In this document: positions 32,111 through 43,022 of the stretch, piece by piece
Layout: each line of letters opens with the position of its first letter
Position numbering within the stretch: position 1 is the first letter of the stretch
Source of the DNA: Gnetum montanum
Taxonomy: Eukaryota; Streptophyta; Gnetopsida; Gnetales; Gnetaceae
Reading direction: 5' to 3'
DNA length: 64,000 nt
Assembly: GCA_015680685.1 (NCBI GenBank)
Contig: MNCI01018064.1
Location: forward strand, 405,937-469,936
Translations under genes and position numbers: made by a program
Notes under the pieces: model-generated
The model's input: the letters and a program-made list of their open reading frames with translations, nothing else
Told to the model about the DNA's origin: nothing
Database searches by the model: none

Positions 32111-34501
32111 GTTAATGTAACTATTTGGATCTTAGGAGGAATTTAGTATGGAAGGGCTCTCAAAAGGAATAGATGCAGAAATTGAAGGAAACATAGGGAA
32201 AATAGCCACATGAGTCAGTGAGGGCTTTATAGGGGTATTGGTTTACTGGTAGTAAGTTAATAGCCATGGAAGCATTACATTATTGTAGTTGTACAAGAAT
32301 TTTACCCTACATGGATGGAGCAGGTGGTAATTAGGTTAAGGGTGGAGAAATAATGCTAAAGGATAAGAAGGGTTATAAGGATATGGTGATTCCCTTCTAG
32401 GAGATGGAGAATGAGTTTTGTAGTACTCTGGAAGGTAGTAGTGATCCTAAAAAGAAGCATGAATGGAAACGTCACATGTAGACATGGGTTACTAATCATA
32501 GTACCCATACAAATTCAGCTTCCTATAAGGGTACTACTACCTTGATTGTGGCAACCCCCATAACTATGAATGTTACCACTGATGATACTACTGGTATAGT
32601 TGTGGTGGAGCTCCACTTGGATAATAAGCTTGTTGTTGTTGGTGGAACTGCCTTGGGTTGTCTTGTGGATAAGGCAACCTTTGGGTGCTTGTATTTATGT
32701 CTGTATAGGATTTACAGCATACAACCTAGATTCTTGTAAGTGTTACACAATAGGGTAACATTCCTTGCAATGTTCATATTGGAAAAATTCACACCCATCA
32801 TGATCATTGGATTCTAACTCCACAACCTCTTCTAATATAATAACTTTACCATTACCCCTTTAGTAGGCATGTTGAGCTTCCTTTCTTCTTCTATAGTTAC
32901 AATCACTACCTTTCTCTTTGGATTCTTTTGTAATTTTCAAAGTAGTTTGAAATTTTTCATCCAAATATTCCCACATTTTGTCAACCTTAGCCAAAATTTT
33001 AGACATATATTTTTGAATTGGCAAGGTTTTTCACTACACCACTTCATCAAGTCATGCCTCCCCCTCACTATCACAAAGTTGGACCTTCCTTTTTCTATGG
33101 AAGAGTCTTGGTTATACTCCTTAGCACTTTCCCATTTTCTTAACTCAACTTCTTCTTTTGCAACCTACTCAATCAACCTTTGAATATGATAGGCTTTAAG
33201 TTTTGATAGTCTTCCTTGGGCATAGACCCCAAGGGTTCTCTTTATTTCCAATAAGAGCCCATTTATGATATGTTGAAGCTACTCCTATTAAAAATAACCA
33301 TGGCTAGGACATTTTTGTAAGAGAAAGTAATACCTTCCCATGGCTGCATCCAAGGGTTCATGTGTTCCTTGTTGTGAGCCTTGGATTTGCTTTCTCAAAT
33401 TGGACACTCTAGAGTATGTCTAATATTTTTCATTGAAAAGCTTAAGCTTTTTACTCCATCTGCGAATTGATTATGGCTCCACAAAGTACTACCAACTTTT
33501 TTCTTCTTTTATGAGTATCTGGGGAAATAGCTTAAGTTTCTACCAATTATTTTCTATGTTCTATAAGGCACAAGCATCATGAAATGCTTGAAGATGGTTA
33601 TGTGAATATGAGTTATATCCCCCTCAAATCTAGGGATATTGTTCATATTCAACCTCTTAATTCTACTATCTTTCACATGCCTAGTTGGAATTCTGACTAC
33701 CTCTGCAATGTTTAACATGCTTCAAGTTGCAAGCAAAGGTTAATTATCATCCTACTTTCAATGATACCTATGATGTCCCCTGCTACCCCTTTGTTCATTG
33801 CAAGGCCTATGATCATTGTCCTGTCATTCACNCTATGATGTCAATTAGATTCAGAGGAGAAAGAAGAAGATGTAGATGAAGAGGATGAAAGAGGGAGGAG
33901 AACTGCCACCACCATGGTATCTACCACCTCCTCTCTACTTATCACAACCACAATCATCAAGTTTACTATCATCATGATGCTTACCTAAGCCCCTACCTTG
34001 ATTCCCACTTCTACCTAAACTAGAATTATTGATAGTGGACTATAAGTGTGGGGTCAAGCCCCCTTTACCAGAGTCAAGGGGTGGAGAATCTTCATGTTGA
34101 GAACCCCTAGAGGGAGCATCCTCCTTCTCATTTTGGTTTAGCAAGAACAAGGGGTTAGTGAACCATTTTTCCTTCATAGCTTTATGGTGCTTCACTTGGT
34201 GCTAATCTTGTTTGCGTTATGTTTCTGTGGGATGATAGTCTTGATAGTCATGGTCTTGCACAATGTATTCATCATGGAAATCCTGGATGTCCAACCTCTT
34301 AAGAGTTTAGAGAAGCATCCGAGGAACAAATCGATTGCGAGGAAACACAACATTTCCCTTCATATCTCTCCACCACAATTGTTCATCCTAATGTAAGATG
34401 AAGGTGAAATTAGGTACAAACTCATCTAGATGAGTGTACATCACTTTGAATTCTTAGGGCACTTGCAGTTTTGATTCATCATGCATATGAAAAGAATACA
34501 T
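32111..34501 (-). pseudogene. gag of element C
   Basis: ATG at 34501 (MYSFHMHDESKLQVP, then a stop) lies 140 bp inside the primer site. The N-terminal domain follows (VMYTHLDEFVPNFTFILH, a stop, DEQLWWRDMKGNVVF). A serine/charged stretch (33850-34000) and the capsid core (33600-33180) come next; the knuckle near 32790 reads C-E-F-F-Q-Y-E-H-C-K-E-C, where the second Cys is lost. A tail with Pro, Gly and Tyr leads to the protease. There are many stops and at least one frameshift, plus a single N at 33832. Confidence 0.65.
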
Positions 34502-34641
34502 TTTGAATTAAAGAAAAATTCAATGTGATTACATTATAATTATAATTATTATTTTTTTGAAGTATTATGACCTTAGGATTCATTTCAATAATCTTATATA
34601 ATATTCACTAAGTCCTAGATAATGCACATATCAAACTACAA

Positions 34642-34660
34642 GTCCCTAGCAATAGTGCCA
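34642..34660 (-). other. Primer-binding site of element C
   Basis: The minus strand reads TGGCACTATTGCTAGGGAC immediately inside the LTR, a decayed tRNA-Asp-type site (compare TGGCGCCGTTGCCGGGGA). Confidence 0.75.
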
Positions 34661-34661
34661 A

Positions 34662-35579
34662 TGATGAGCAACGAGTAGACCCTACGCCCAATCATACGAA
34701 TCACTAAGCATTTATGCATGATCTAGTCAAATTTTGTGGACTTATAGCCTTCTAAGTACATTGGTATCTAGGAAGTAAAACTAACCATTACAATCATTAT
34801 CTTCCTAATTATACTTGTGAAATGCAAAGGTATGATTAAGTGCAACTCAGGAATATAATTTTTATCATTTTTACATTTTATGTTTTAGGTTGCCTAAGAA
34901 TAAAGAATAAAGAATACAATAATTTAATTACCAATTTAATCTAACTAGCAAACATTTAACTAATCCTAACATAAACATTTGTTCCTACTTGCCATTCACA
35001 TCCTGGACACATTTAATGCTACTAGGTTATGAAATGTTAATCATTACTAGCGTTACCAAGCACCAAGCATATGCTTGAAGTGGTCAAACTTATGTGCTTA
35101 ATTTATTGCTATTTAATCTATCTTAACTTGGCTTAATTTATTTCATAACTAATTATTTAATTACTTAAAGCATTAAAGGAAATTTCATAAAACTTTAAAT
35201 GCATAAACAAACAATTAATCTATTTCAAAGTGCTACAAGGTTTATCAAAAAGCTCATCTTTATTGCCACACACACTACCATGCTTAGGTACAACAGCGCT
35301 CAAATAAAGATCCATAGACTCTTTGACTCATATTACATGCACTTATAAAAATATTCTAACTTTTGAATGATAAAACTACAAGAGCTTTGCTACAATAATG
35401 ACAAGATGCCATAAAAACAACGAGTGAGTGCATATTTATAGGTGAAAACAAACACTGCATTGACAAGGCCATGTCAATGCATCAAATCCCATGTTGATGC
35501 AGGCACATCAATGGGCTAGCATTGACATGGCATGTCGAAAAGGCCTCATTGATGTAACCCAAGAAAATGCAACTCATCA
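34662..35579 (-). repeat. 5' LTR of element C
   Basis: A complete 918-bp LTR, TGATGAGCAACGAG...AACTCATCA on the plus strand. R-U5 resembles B's LTR (AATTTATTTCATAACTAATT), but U3 differs: no GATATC array, and instead units with CATGTCAATGCATCAAATCC and AGGCCTCATTGATG (35460-35560). It is followed by AAATG, the target duplication. Confidence 0.88.
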
Positions 35580-36471
35580 AAATGCTTTTGAAGACATGGA
35601 ATTTGGGAATGGTAATAATAGGAGGAGAGAGGATCCAATTAACAAGATGGATACCTTTCCAAAAGGGCTTATTTTGGGAAATTCTTGTCAAATTCTTAGC
35701 TAGAGGAGACTCCCAATAATGTAAGGGGCATCTAAATGCTAAACCAACCACTTGGCAACTAAAGTGAGCCCTTGTTTGAAAGAATTCAAAAGGCATAAAG
35801 CACCTTTATTCTTAGGAAGAGTAACAATATTCTAAGCAACACAATGAAAACCTTTTTAAGAGTCTTTAGATGATCACATGAAGTCTTGAAATAATCTCTC
35901 TAGCTTATGATAGGCAATATGGGAGGGAGCCCAACACAATGAATAATAAACATGAGTAGAAGCGTAAGTAGATTTATAGACAAGGTACTTTCTTGGAAGG
36001 GTGAGGGGTTTAGTATTTCACTTTTTAATTTTCCTTTGAATCCATGAAATTACTTGATCCTAGAGGACTAAAGTAGGATATCTAAACTAGAAGGGAATTC
36101 CCAAGATCTTCATCATATCTTAGTCCTGAATAAGCTTCCAATTAAAGTTGGGTAAATGACTATAATTATTGTTAAAACTATAAATAGAAGATTTACTCCA
36201 ATTAATAGCTAAGCTAGAGAGAGAGAGCAATATTGCTCCACTTGAGATAAGAGATGTTGCACATTAGCAGCAGTATTTTGAATGAGAAAAAAGGAGTCAT
36301 TGGCAAAATGCATATTAAGCAGTTGATATTGAGACGAAGAACCCCGAAGAGAACCTCATTCTGAATATCAAAGTTTAATTGATAACAAAGGAAGTGAACA
36401 ATGATGATGAAGAGATAAGAGATAATAAACTTGCCTCACTAACCTATGAATATAGAAGGAAGCAATAATAC
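35580..36471 (-). pseudogene. LINE reverse transcriptase, palm-to-thumb part
   Basis: Minus-strand reading from 36471: a decayed QGSPLSPYLF-like segment near 36445-36405 (FIISYLFIII), then NMHFANDSFFLIQNTAANVQ (36320-36255), where the universal F-A-D-D catalytic box is F-A-N-D, so one catalytic Asp is lost. Further on are SKSSIYSFN and ILGIPF, then VTLPKNKGALCLLN and NKPFWKGIHLVNWI, as in the region after RT in plant L1 elements. The frame continues at 12015 after element C is removed; the join across AAATG keeps the reading frame. Element D abuts at 36472. Confidence 0.7.
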
Positions 36472-37320
36472 TGATGAGTTACAATATCGGACCCACGATA
36501 TCGAACCCCCGATATTAGGTATGCAATATCGGAGGTGCCAAAGTGATATCGAACTTGCGATATTAGACCTTGTCTTGTCACCTATAAATAAGAGATGAGG
36601 GCACTTGATTTCACAGTTAGTTTCTTGGTCCCTTACCCTAACTCTTGCAATTTTTCCTTTCTAGAGTTAGAATTATTTCTAAGTTTCCGTAGTAGGAGTC
36701 ATAAAGTGAATGGATCCTTATTCGAGCATTGTGTACCTGAGCACACCTTGTGTCCAGAAATAAAGATGAACTTTGTGATAAACCTTGCAACATTCAAAAT
36801 AGCTTAATTATTTCATTTAAATGTTATTTACTGTTACTTGCTACTCTCATTAGTTAATTAATGTTATTTTATTGAATTGTTAATTATTGACAAATTAGCA
36901 CACTCATTACAACCACTTCGAGCATACATGGAACACTTGGTAACCCAATAACAACTAGCGTTTGGTAATCCCAATAGTGTTATACTGGTTCAGGATGTGT
37001 CCAACAAGTGGGAACAAATGCTAGTGTTAGGACTAGTTAGAGCATAGTTGATTTGTGAAATTAAATTAGTTAACTCAATTATTTTATTTCTCCAATTCAA
37101 GCATTAGCAACATAAAACATAAAAAACATAAAAATCATATACCTCAAGTTTACTTAACCATACAATCGTGCCTTACAAGTAAGCTTGGAAAGATAACGAT
37201 CACAGAACCCATCCTTATTCTGTGTAAATGCATAAGCGCTTAATCCTTGGAGTTTGACCAAATCACGCATAAACGCTCGTATTCATATAGTTGGGCATAG
37301 GGGTACCTCATTACTCATCA
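36472..37320 (+). repeat. 5' LTR of element D
   Basis: 849 bp, from TGATGAGTTACAATATCGG to ATTACTCATCA at 37320, followed directly by a primer site. U3 carries the GATATC array; R-U5 is rich in landmarks shared with B (AACGCTCGTATTCATATAG, GGGGTACCTCA). Confidence 0.88.
36483..36590 (+). promoter_or_regulatory. LTR promoter of element D: CGATATCG-type array and TATA box
   Basis: At least six units (CAATATCGGACC, CGATATCGAACC, CGATATTAGG, CAATATCGGAGG, TGATATCGAAC, CGATATTAGACC) lie at roughly 16-25 base spacing and end just before TATAAATA at 36583-36590. The transcription start should lie about 25-30 bp downstream. Confidence 0.6.
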
Positions 37321-37321
37321 T

Positions 37322-37339
37322 TGGTGCCATTTTTGGGGA
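37322..37339 (+). other. Primer-binding site of element D
   Basis: TGGTGCCATTTTTGGGGA sits one base after the LTR. It differs from the tRNA-Asp-type site mainly by C-to-T and G-to-A changes. Confidence 0.8.
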
Positions 37340-37459
37340 TTTTGTTGTTTATGCGTTGATTAGAACTTAGGAGGAAATCTTTCCATTGTTGGAACAAACC
37401 CTTAGGGTTAGTTATCCTACAATTATTGAAAAAGAATATTGCACACTAAATAATCAATC

Positions 37460-37905
37460 ATGTCTCCTTATTCTTCTAAGAGTGCTTCACCGCTTAGGTC
37501 CGACACAATGAACAATCAGAGGCAGAGTACACATGATGATCTACTAGTGCCCCAATAGTTTTGCATGGTATATACTCATCCTGATGAGTATGTACCAAAC
37601 TTTACCTTTATCCTTCACCAAGATGAACAACTATGTTGGTGTGATTTAGAAGGTAACATAATGTTACCTCCTGATCGCTCAGTCCCAAGCATGCTTCTTT
37701 GTGCTCTCACATGAATTGGTATGTAGCACTTATAGGTAGAGTATGTTTTGCATGAACACGACTCGAGAGAGTATCGACCCATGGAGGTACAATGCCAAAG
37801 GGACCTACAACAAGATAGACATTACAAATATATGAAGGAAAAGTGGTCTTAGGATGTTCCATATGTTCTAAGTGAAACTGAGGTTGGTGAACCTACCTCA
37901 GGAGG
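37460..37905 (+). pseudogene. gag of element D, N-terminal part (before element E)
   Basis: ATG at 37460 opens MSPYSSKSASPLRSDTM and the conserved N-terminal domain: YTHPDEYVPNFTFILHQDEQ, GNIMLPPD and SMLLCALT. Stops replace Gln/Trp-type codons (after VPQ, after LCALT and elsewhere). The frame is cut after codon 148 plus two bases at GGAGG, the target site of element E, and resumes exactly at 56104. Confidence 0.75.
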
Positions 37906-39597
37906 TGTAGCGACCGAAAACGTCGATGGCTGGAAGAACGCCAAGGTCGGTGGACACAATAGTTCCAACCCCATGCCCACGGGAGGGCGGTGCTGGGTGT
38001 GCGCAAACACGACATGCCCTAAACAATCTGGTTGATCAGACAGGGACTTACATTGGCATCAATATAGCCTTTTGCGATATGAACTGTATGAGTTGTGAAA
38101 TGGTGCTTATGAGTAATTACAGCGAGAAAGGAAAGGGACTAAAAAAATGCAACAACGATGCGAAATAACGAATAAGCGTAAGTGTGACAATGATATGAGA
38201 CGGTGCTTGAAAGTGAGCAAAACAGAAATAACACAAGGAAGCCAAATAGTAAATAAGATGTAACATAAGATACAGTTAGAAACATGCACTACTTCAGAGC
38301 TACAAATCTCTCCGGTTAGGGGGAATACAATCGAGTACACTGCGTGATGGAGTGCAGAAAGTTCCGAGGGTGACCGAAGTATGCCAGGAAACAAGAATGG
38401 CTGTGCACTTGGGCATAGACTTCATGTACATACAATGTGGGAGGGATCCTACCAAGGTGGTAAAATGAGACCACGGGCTTTATGCCAGCTGAGAGAGATT
38501 CCTTTTACAAATTGTTGGCCTCTCCTTTTCTTTTCCTTATTGTAAGATTGCAGATATTTCTCTTTTCTTTTTTTTAGTCAAGGAGACTTCCCCCTTTCTT
38601 TTTTTTACAGGCCTTTTTTATGTTGTTTGAAAGGCTATTTATCGGGCTGAAGGTAAGCCAAGGTGACCGTTTGAATACTGCGTTGTTGTAGACTTGCGCT
38701 AACTTACTAGCGTTACTCGAACCATTTGTGACCATTGAGCTTGCAAGACTGTTTTGACGTAAACAATAACTTTGATCCTACTATGTCATGACTATGCCGC
38801 TAGCTCCTAGGGGCATGTGCCAATGGTCCGATTGAGGTGGAGTGCATTGATGTCGCACAGCCACCTGCCGGTCGCACTATGTTTTGCAACGTGACTTGCT
38901 TATCGTGGCGTAGCACATTGCTGCGTGTCTTGCCGTACGTCACATACCTGCTACATGATGCTATGCTACGTAGCGTAGTGTAGCGTAGCGACTGGGACAA
39001 TTTTGCTGATTTTCAACTTATTCTACCACGATGCAAGTTCTGTGGACTTTGCCGATTTTACCTTTCGAACTGCCTTCTGTTCCTTTTTGCAGGATTGCTA
39101 CACCTCACTGCGCCATGTAGCTCAGCGTAGCGTAGTAGCAAACATGGTCTGCCACTTCCTGGTGAAAAGAAGCATCACTGCAGAACTCGAGTTTGGACGA
39201 GGGAGGTGAGTAATGAAGTTGTTGTTGTGCTACGCCATATGTCATCGTGTAGCATAGCATCTTGTTCCGCCATTATTTTCTGAGGCTTGCTACGCTACAC
39301 ATCGTAGCGTAGTGAGCTTTGTGACTTAGAAAACTTGCATGAACTACTTCTCTCGTGCATCTAGACTATTGTCGCTGATTTTGGACACCGTTTCTAAGCA
39401 GGCTGCTGGCTGTTCAGACTACTTTGGCGGGTAGGCGAGTTGGTACGAAACTCGCCCATACCTAGAGTAGAAAATTTACCGAACTGGCCATCCTAGACTC
39501 AGAACGTTCTTTTCCCGATGGACTGTTGTGGTGTTATGTGGACTGCAAGAGCTTGGTGAAGCCAAGATGACCCCACATTTTCTTTTAGGGTGTTTCA
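37906..39597 (-). repeat. 3' LTR of element E
   Basis: TGTAGCGACCG...GGGTGTTTCA on the plus strand, 1692 bp, aligned end to end with 54410-56098. By eye about one base in eight differs over the first 190 bp, nearly all transitions. It includes a cluster of CTACGCTACG/CGTAGCGTAG palindromic motifs (38950-39320). Confidence 0.9.
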
Positions 39598-40605
39598 TCT
39601 GGAGAATAGGCTCGATGGACTTCGGCAAAGAATACAAAACACTACAACAAGCAAAACGCTAAGGCTATCGCTCGGTGAGTACTGAGACATTGCCTGGCTA
39701 TGCTCAAGGGTGCTGCATCGGTGCTGTGGAGGTTAAGGTAGAGAGCAGAGATGATGTTTAGCCAGGTCCCTCATCAGAGTGCTCTAAGGGGCTCATTTGC
39801 ATTTTCATCTCTGACTGGCGCTGTTCTTCAACCTCCCGCAGGCGGGTGTCCCCTCTGTAAGATGAGTTTTATTACATCCACGAAGGGTCTTGACCTGCCT
39901 ATCTGAGCCTTCCACATGGAAAGCTGCATTACGCTCATGCTAGAATTTTCACTCTCAAACAACCATGTTAGTCGAGGCACTTACTTTGTGACACTAAAGC
40001 CTTTGCTACTGTAGAGGGATGTGTCTGTGGGGATAATGTCTTGCGGGCTGCTGGCATTATTGTTACCCCTGGGCACCATTGCTGGTGTGAGGTGCCCAAA
40101 GCAGGGAGGCCAGTAGTGGTCTTGGTAGCATTGCCCATGGAGGGAGCTATTCCCCAGGGCACCAGGGACACAGATGCACTAGGATCCTCGCCAAAGACAT
40201 GCACGTTGAGTTCAGCTATGGGATCAGCTACCACATAGCCGAACATTGTGCGGGTTGCAACCTTGGCAGGGAACAGAAGTGCGGTAATATTGTGGCTAGG
40301 CCACAATACTATCAACACCTCAGAAGCAAGAACGGGCCCAAGAGCTACCATCTGGGCGGTGGGCTGTAGCAACAGTATGTTTGAAGGGCCCGTGTGACAT
40401 TGTATGATGCCTTTGAAGGGTCAGCATGACACCAAAAATGGCAGCGCGTACACCTTGAACCGTGTTTTCCTTACGTCAGGAGCTGCGTCATGGGGCAGTG
40501 ATGTCCCACCCACGTATCAGTATCATGACCCCTCGTTCGATGTATATTCGATGATGATGCCTGTTGAGGATGCGACACAAACCCAATTTAAGGTCTTGGT
40601 AGACT
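39598..40605 (-). other. Region between integrase and 3' LTR of element E
   Basis: No family domain is recognised. The minus-strand frame 40372-39968 is open for 134 codons (Ala/Pro/Thr-rich, for example PALGTSHQQW) without a known motif. A second short frame near 39860-39760 reads RLREVEEQRQSEMKMQM. They could be exons of a small sense ORF or simply GC-rich remnants. No clear polypurine tract is seen beside the LTR. Confidence 0.4.
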
Positions 40606-40874
40606 GGGTGCTAGTTTAGGATCCCAGCGGACTGCTATGCTGGTTTGAGGTCCCAGCGGATAGTACATGCTAGTTTTACGTCATGGCGAACATGCGATGC
40701 CAATTTATAGTCATAGTGGACTAATAGTGCTAGTTTTACATTGTGGCGGACTGTTGCTGTCAGTTTACCATCGTAGCGGATGCTATTTGGTGCTACTAGT
40801 TTATCGTCATTGCGGACGCTGACCGGCGTGGCTGCCAGTTTATCATCGTAGCAGACGATGGCATGTGCTGTCAT
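40606..40874 (-). repeat. Short tandem repeats after the integrase of element E
   Basis: About seven imperfect units of roughly 35-45 bp, each like GCTAGTTTTA, variable bases, then TAGCGGAC. On the minus strand they translate as repeated V-R-H-D-x-K-L-A units (YDDKLA, RNDDKLV, RYDGKLT, RHNVKLA, HYDYKLA, RHDVKLA). The frame stays open across all units, so they may extend the integrase tail. Confidence 0.7.
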
Positions 40875-42050
40875 TGCACCTTAGACATAGTATGGCTTGA
40901 GGTACATGTGGTTCACCGGGTTGGCGAATTTTTTACCGTCCATGTCTACCAGTTTGAAAGCTCCATTCTCGAAGGCTTTAGTGACCACGTAAGGCCCTTC
41001 CCAGTTGGCTGAGAATTTACTCATGTGCTCACAAATAGCCTTGAGGATGAGATCCCCCTTCTATACTGGCCGTCGATGCTGGTCTACACGGTGCTTTTGC
41101 CATTTTCTATCCTGATAGTGCTCGATCCTTCTTCGTGTCTGTGCGTGTTCCTCCTCCACTCAGTTGAGGTCGATGGCTCGCAATTCGTTGTTCTAGGCTT
41201 CGCTCACAATGTTGGACAGGATCATTCGAAGTGAGGGTACCTGTAACTCAAGAGATAACAAAGCTTCAGATATGTAAACAAGACTATAAGGGGTCTTACT
41301 TGTCGTGGTTTTGCAAGTCAGTCGATAGGCCCAGAGGACATAGAGTATTTGCTCGTGCCACCACCTCATGTTATTGCTAAGCATTTGCTTTAGTAAGTTG
41401 ATAATGGACTTATTTGTAGCCTCCGCCTGTGTGTTCGCCTCCGGGTAGTAAGGAGAAGAAAATGATTATTTAATGCCCAGGTTACTGTAGAAGGCCCAGG
41501 TTTCCTTATTGCTGAACTATGGTTCATTGTTGATCACAATAGTCATCGGAAGCCCAAACCTAGTCACGATGTTATCGAGGATGAAGTGGCAGATTTGTTG
41601 GGATGTCATCTTCCTTAGAGGAATAGCTTCCACCCACTTAGTAAAATACTTTGTGGTGGTGATAATGAAGCTATGCCCCATAGAAGACTTAGGCGTGATG
41701 GGCCTTATGAGGTCTAGTCCCCATCGTTGGAAGGGCCACATAATTTTTGTAGGGTGTAGGTCTATAGGCGCTACGTGTATGAGATTTGCATATCTTTGAC
41801 ATGTGTCACATGTCTTGACTTTCAACAGGCAGTCGCGCTCCATGTAAGACCAATAGTACCCTAGGCATCTAATCTTCACTGCCATAGCCCTAGGTGCTAT
41901 GTGCCCACCACACAGCCCTTCATGAACCTCATTAACTACCTTCTATGCTTGCTCACCACCCACGCATGCTAGCAATATCCCATCGTAGGACCATCGGCAT
42001 AGGGCACCACTTCCTATGAGCACGTATTACCGGGCGCATTTGCAGATCAT
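40875..42050 (-). pseudogene. Integrase of element E
   Basis: Minus-strand order: zinc-binding remnant (CDTCQRYANL), first Asp in WGLDLIRPITPKS, a second site reading IVINNEP where Asp is now Asn, and the Glu in YYPEANTQAEATNKSII (about 41430). A region WAYRLTCKTTTSKTPYSLVY follows, and a C-terminal part FSANWEGPYVVTKAFENGAF ends near NHMYLKPYYV at 40880. One catalytic residue is lost and there are stops, so it is inactive. It follows the two RNase H domains. Confidence 0.75.
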
Positions 42051-42056
42051 GTCTCT

Positions 42057-43022
42057 CTAGCCCAATGTCAATCTACCCAGGAGTTCGCCATGCTGCAGAT
42101 ATGATTTAATGTTATCGTACCATTCTGGGGTGTCTGCAGCGTCGATAGACACCACGTGTTCTGTTCGAGTGATAAGTTCTGCACATTCTATGATTATAGT
42201 GGGTAGGTTCTCCAAGGAATGCGATGGGATGTTTAACGCGAGGGTAGCTACGGCATTTGCTATGCCATTCTCACTACGTGGCACGTGTTGCACATTAGTG
42301 GTTGCGAATTGTTCCAATAAGACCTTTGCTACGTCACAGTAGGGTTGTAGATGCGTAGCCTTGCAGGTGTAAACTTCGATGATTTGATTCACAACTAGTT
42401 GTGAATCTCCCCAGATCGCCAGGTGTTGCACATGTAGTGCATGGGTAGTTAAGAGGCCTCTGAGTAGCCCCTCATATTCCACCACATTGTTAGTGCATGG
42501 AAATGCGAAGCGATAAGCTGACGGGTATATTTCCCCAGAGAGGAATGTGATTACGGTAGCGGCGCTACCTCCTTGCGTGGTTGAGGCGTCGTCAAAGTGT
42601 AAGGTTGCCTTGAAATGCGGTGGGATGATGGCGACATTGCTTATGTATTCGTCTGGGAAATCGGGGTCAATGATCACCCGATCATCGACTGGCGAGGCTG
42701 TGAGTTGGGTCGCTATGGCTTGGCCTTTCGTCGATGATTGGCTCACATAGCGTAGATCAAATTCTGTAGTTATGGCCTTCCATCGGGCTATCCTTTTGCC
42801 TTCGTATAGGTTGCCGATGATAGCCCAGAGTACGTTGCTTTTGCAAATGATGTTGGTTGTGCTGCGGAATAGGTAGTGCCGCGACCTTTTTAGCGCAAAC
42901 ACTAAGGCTAGGCAATTCCTTTCCACCTCATTGTATTTTTTCTTGTATGATATTAATGCGTGGCTCAGGTAATACACTGGTATCTCGAAGCCATTGTCCC
43001 GCTTCTGACATAGCAGTGCCAC
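42057..43022 (-). pseudogene. Double RNase H (retroviral-type plus archaeal-type) of element E
   Basis: A 321-codon open stretch. The first RNase H contains NEVERNCLALVFALKRSRHY and RIARWKAITTEFDLRYV. The second, archaeal-type domain contains LHFDDAST, NNVVEYEGLLRGL, IWGDSQLVVNQI and HVPRSENGIANAVATLA; its last Asp (usually A-D-A-L-A) is Asn. The pair is diagnostic of Tat elements. The second domain is thought to have been acquired from the host and may replace activity lost from the first, whose own Asp (S-D-H) reads K-S-N here. Confidence 0.85.

Larger units (their letters stand above)
12016..35579 (-). mobile_element. Element C: Athila-like retrotransposon with extra ORF, split by element B
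   Basis: Both LTR outer ends (TGATGAATGG at 12016 and AACTCATCA ending 35579) are flanked by the same five bases, AAATG at 12011-12015 and 35580-35584, inside a LINE. Minus-strand order is 5' LTR, primer site, gag, protease, RT, RNase H, integrase, non-coding block, LTR-like fragment, extra ORF, polypurine tract and 3' LTR. The 3' LTR is interrupted by element B plus an assembly gap. Without B and the gap the element would be about 13.8 kb. All ORFs have stops. Confidence 0.85.

Noticed and set aside
37906-39597. E as two separate solo LTRs with unrelated sequence between
   Set aside because: Identical GGAGG flanks, a primer site next to the right LTR, and gag, protease, RT, double RNase H and integrase in one orientation between them show one element.
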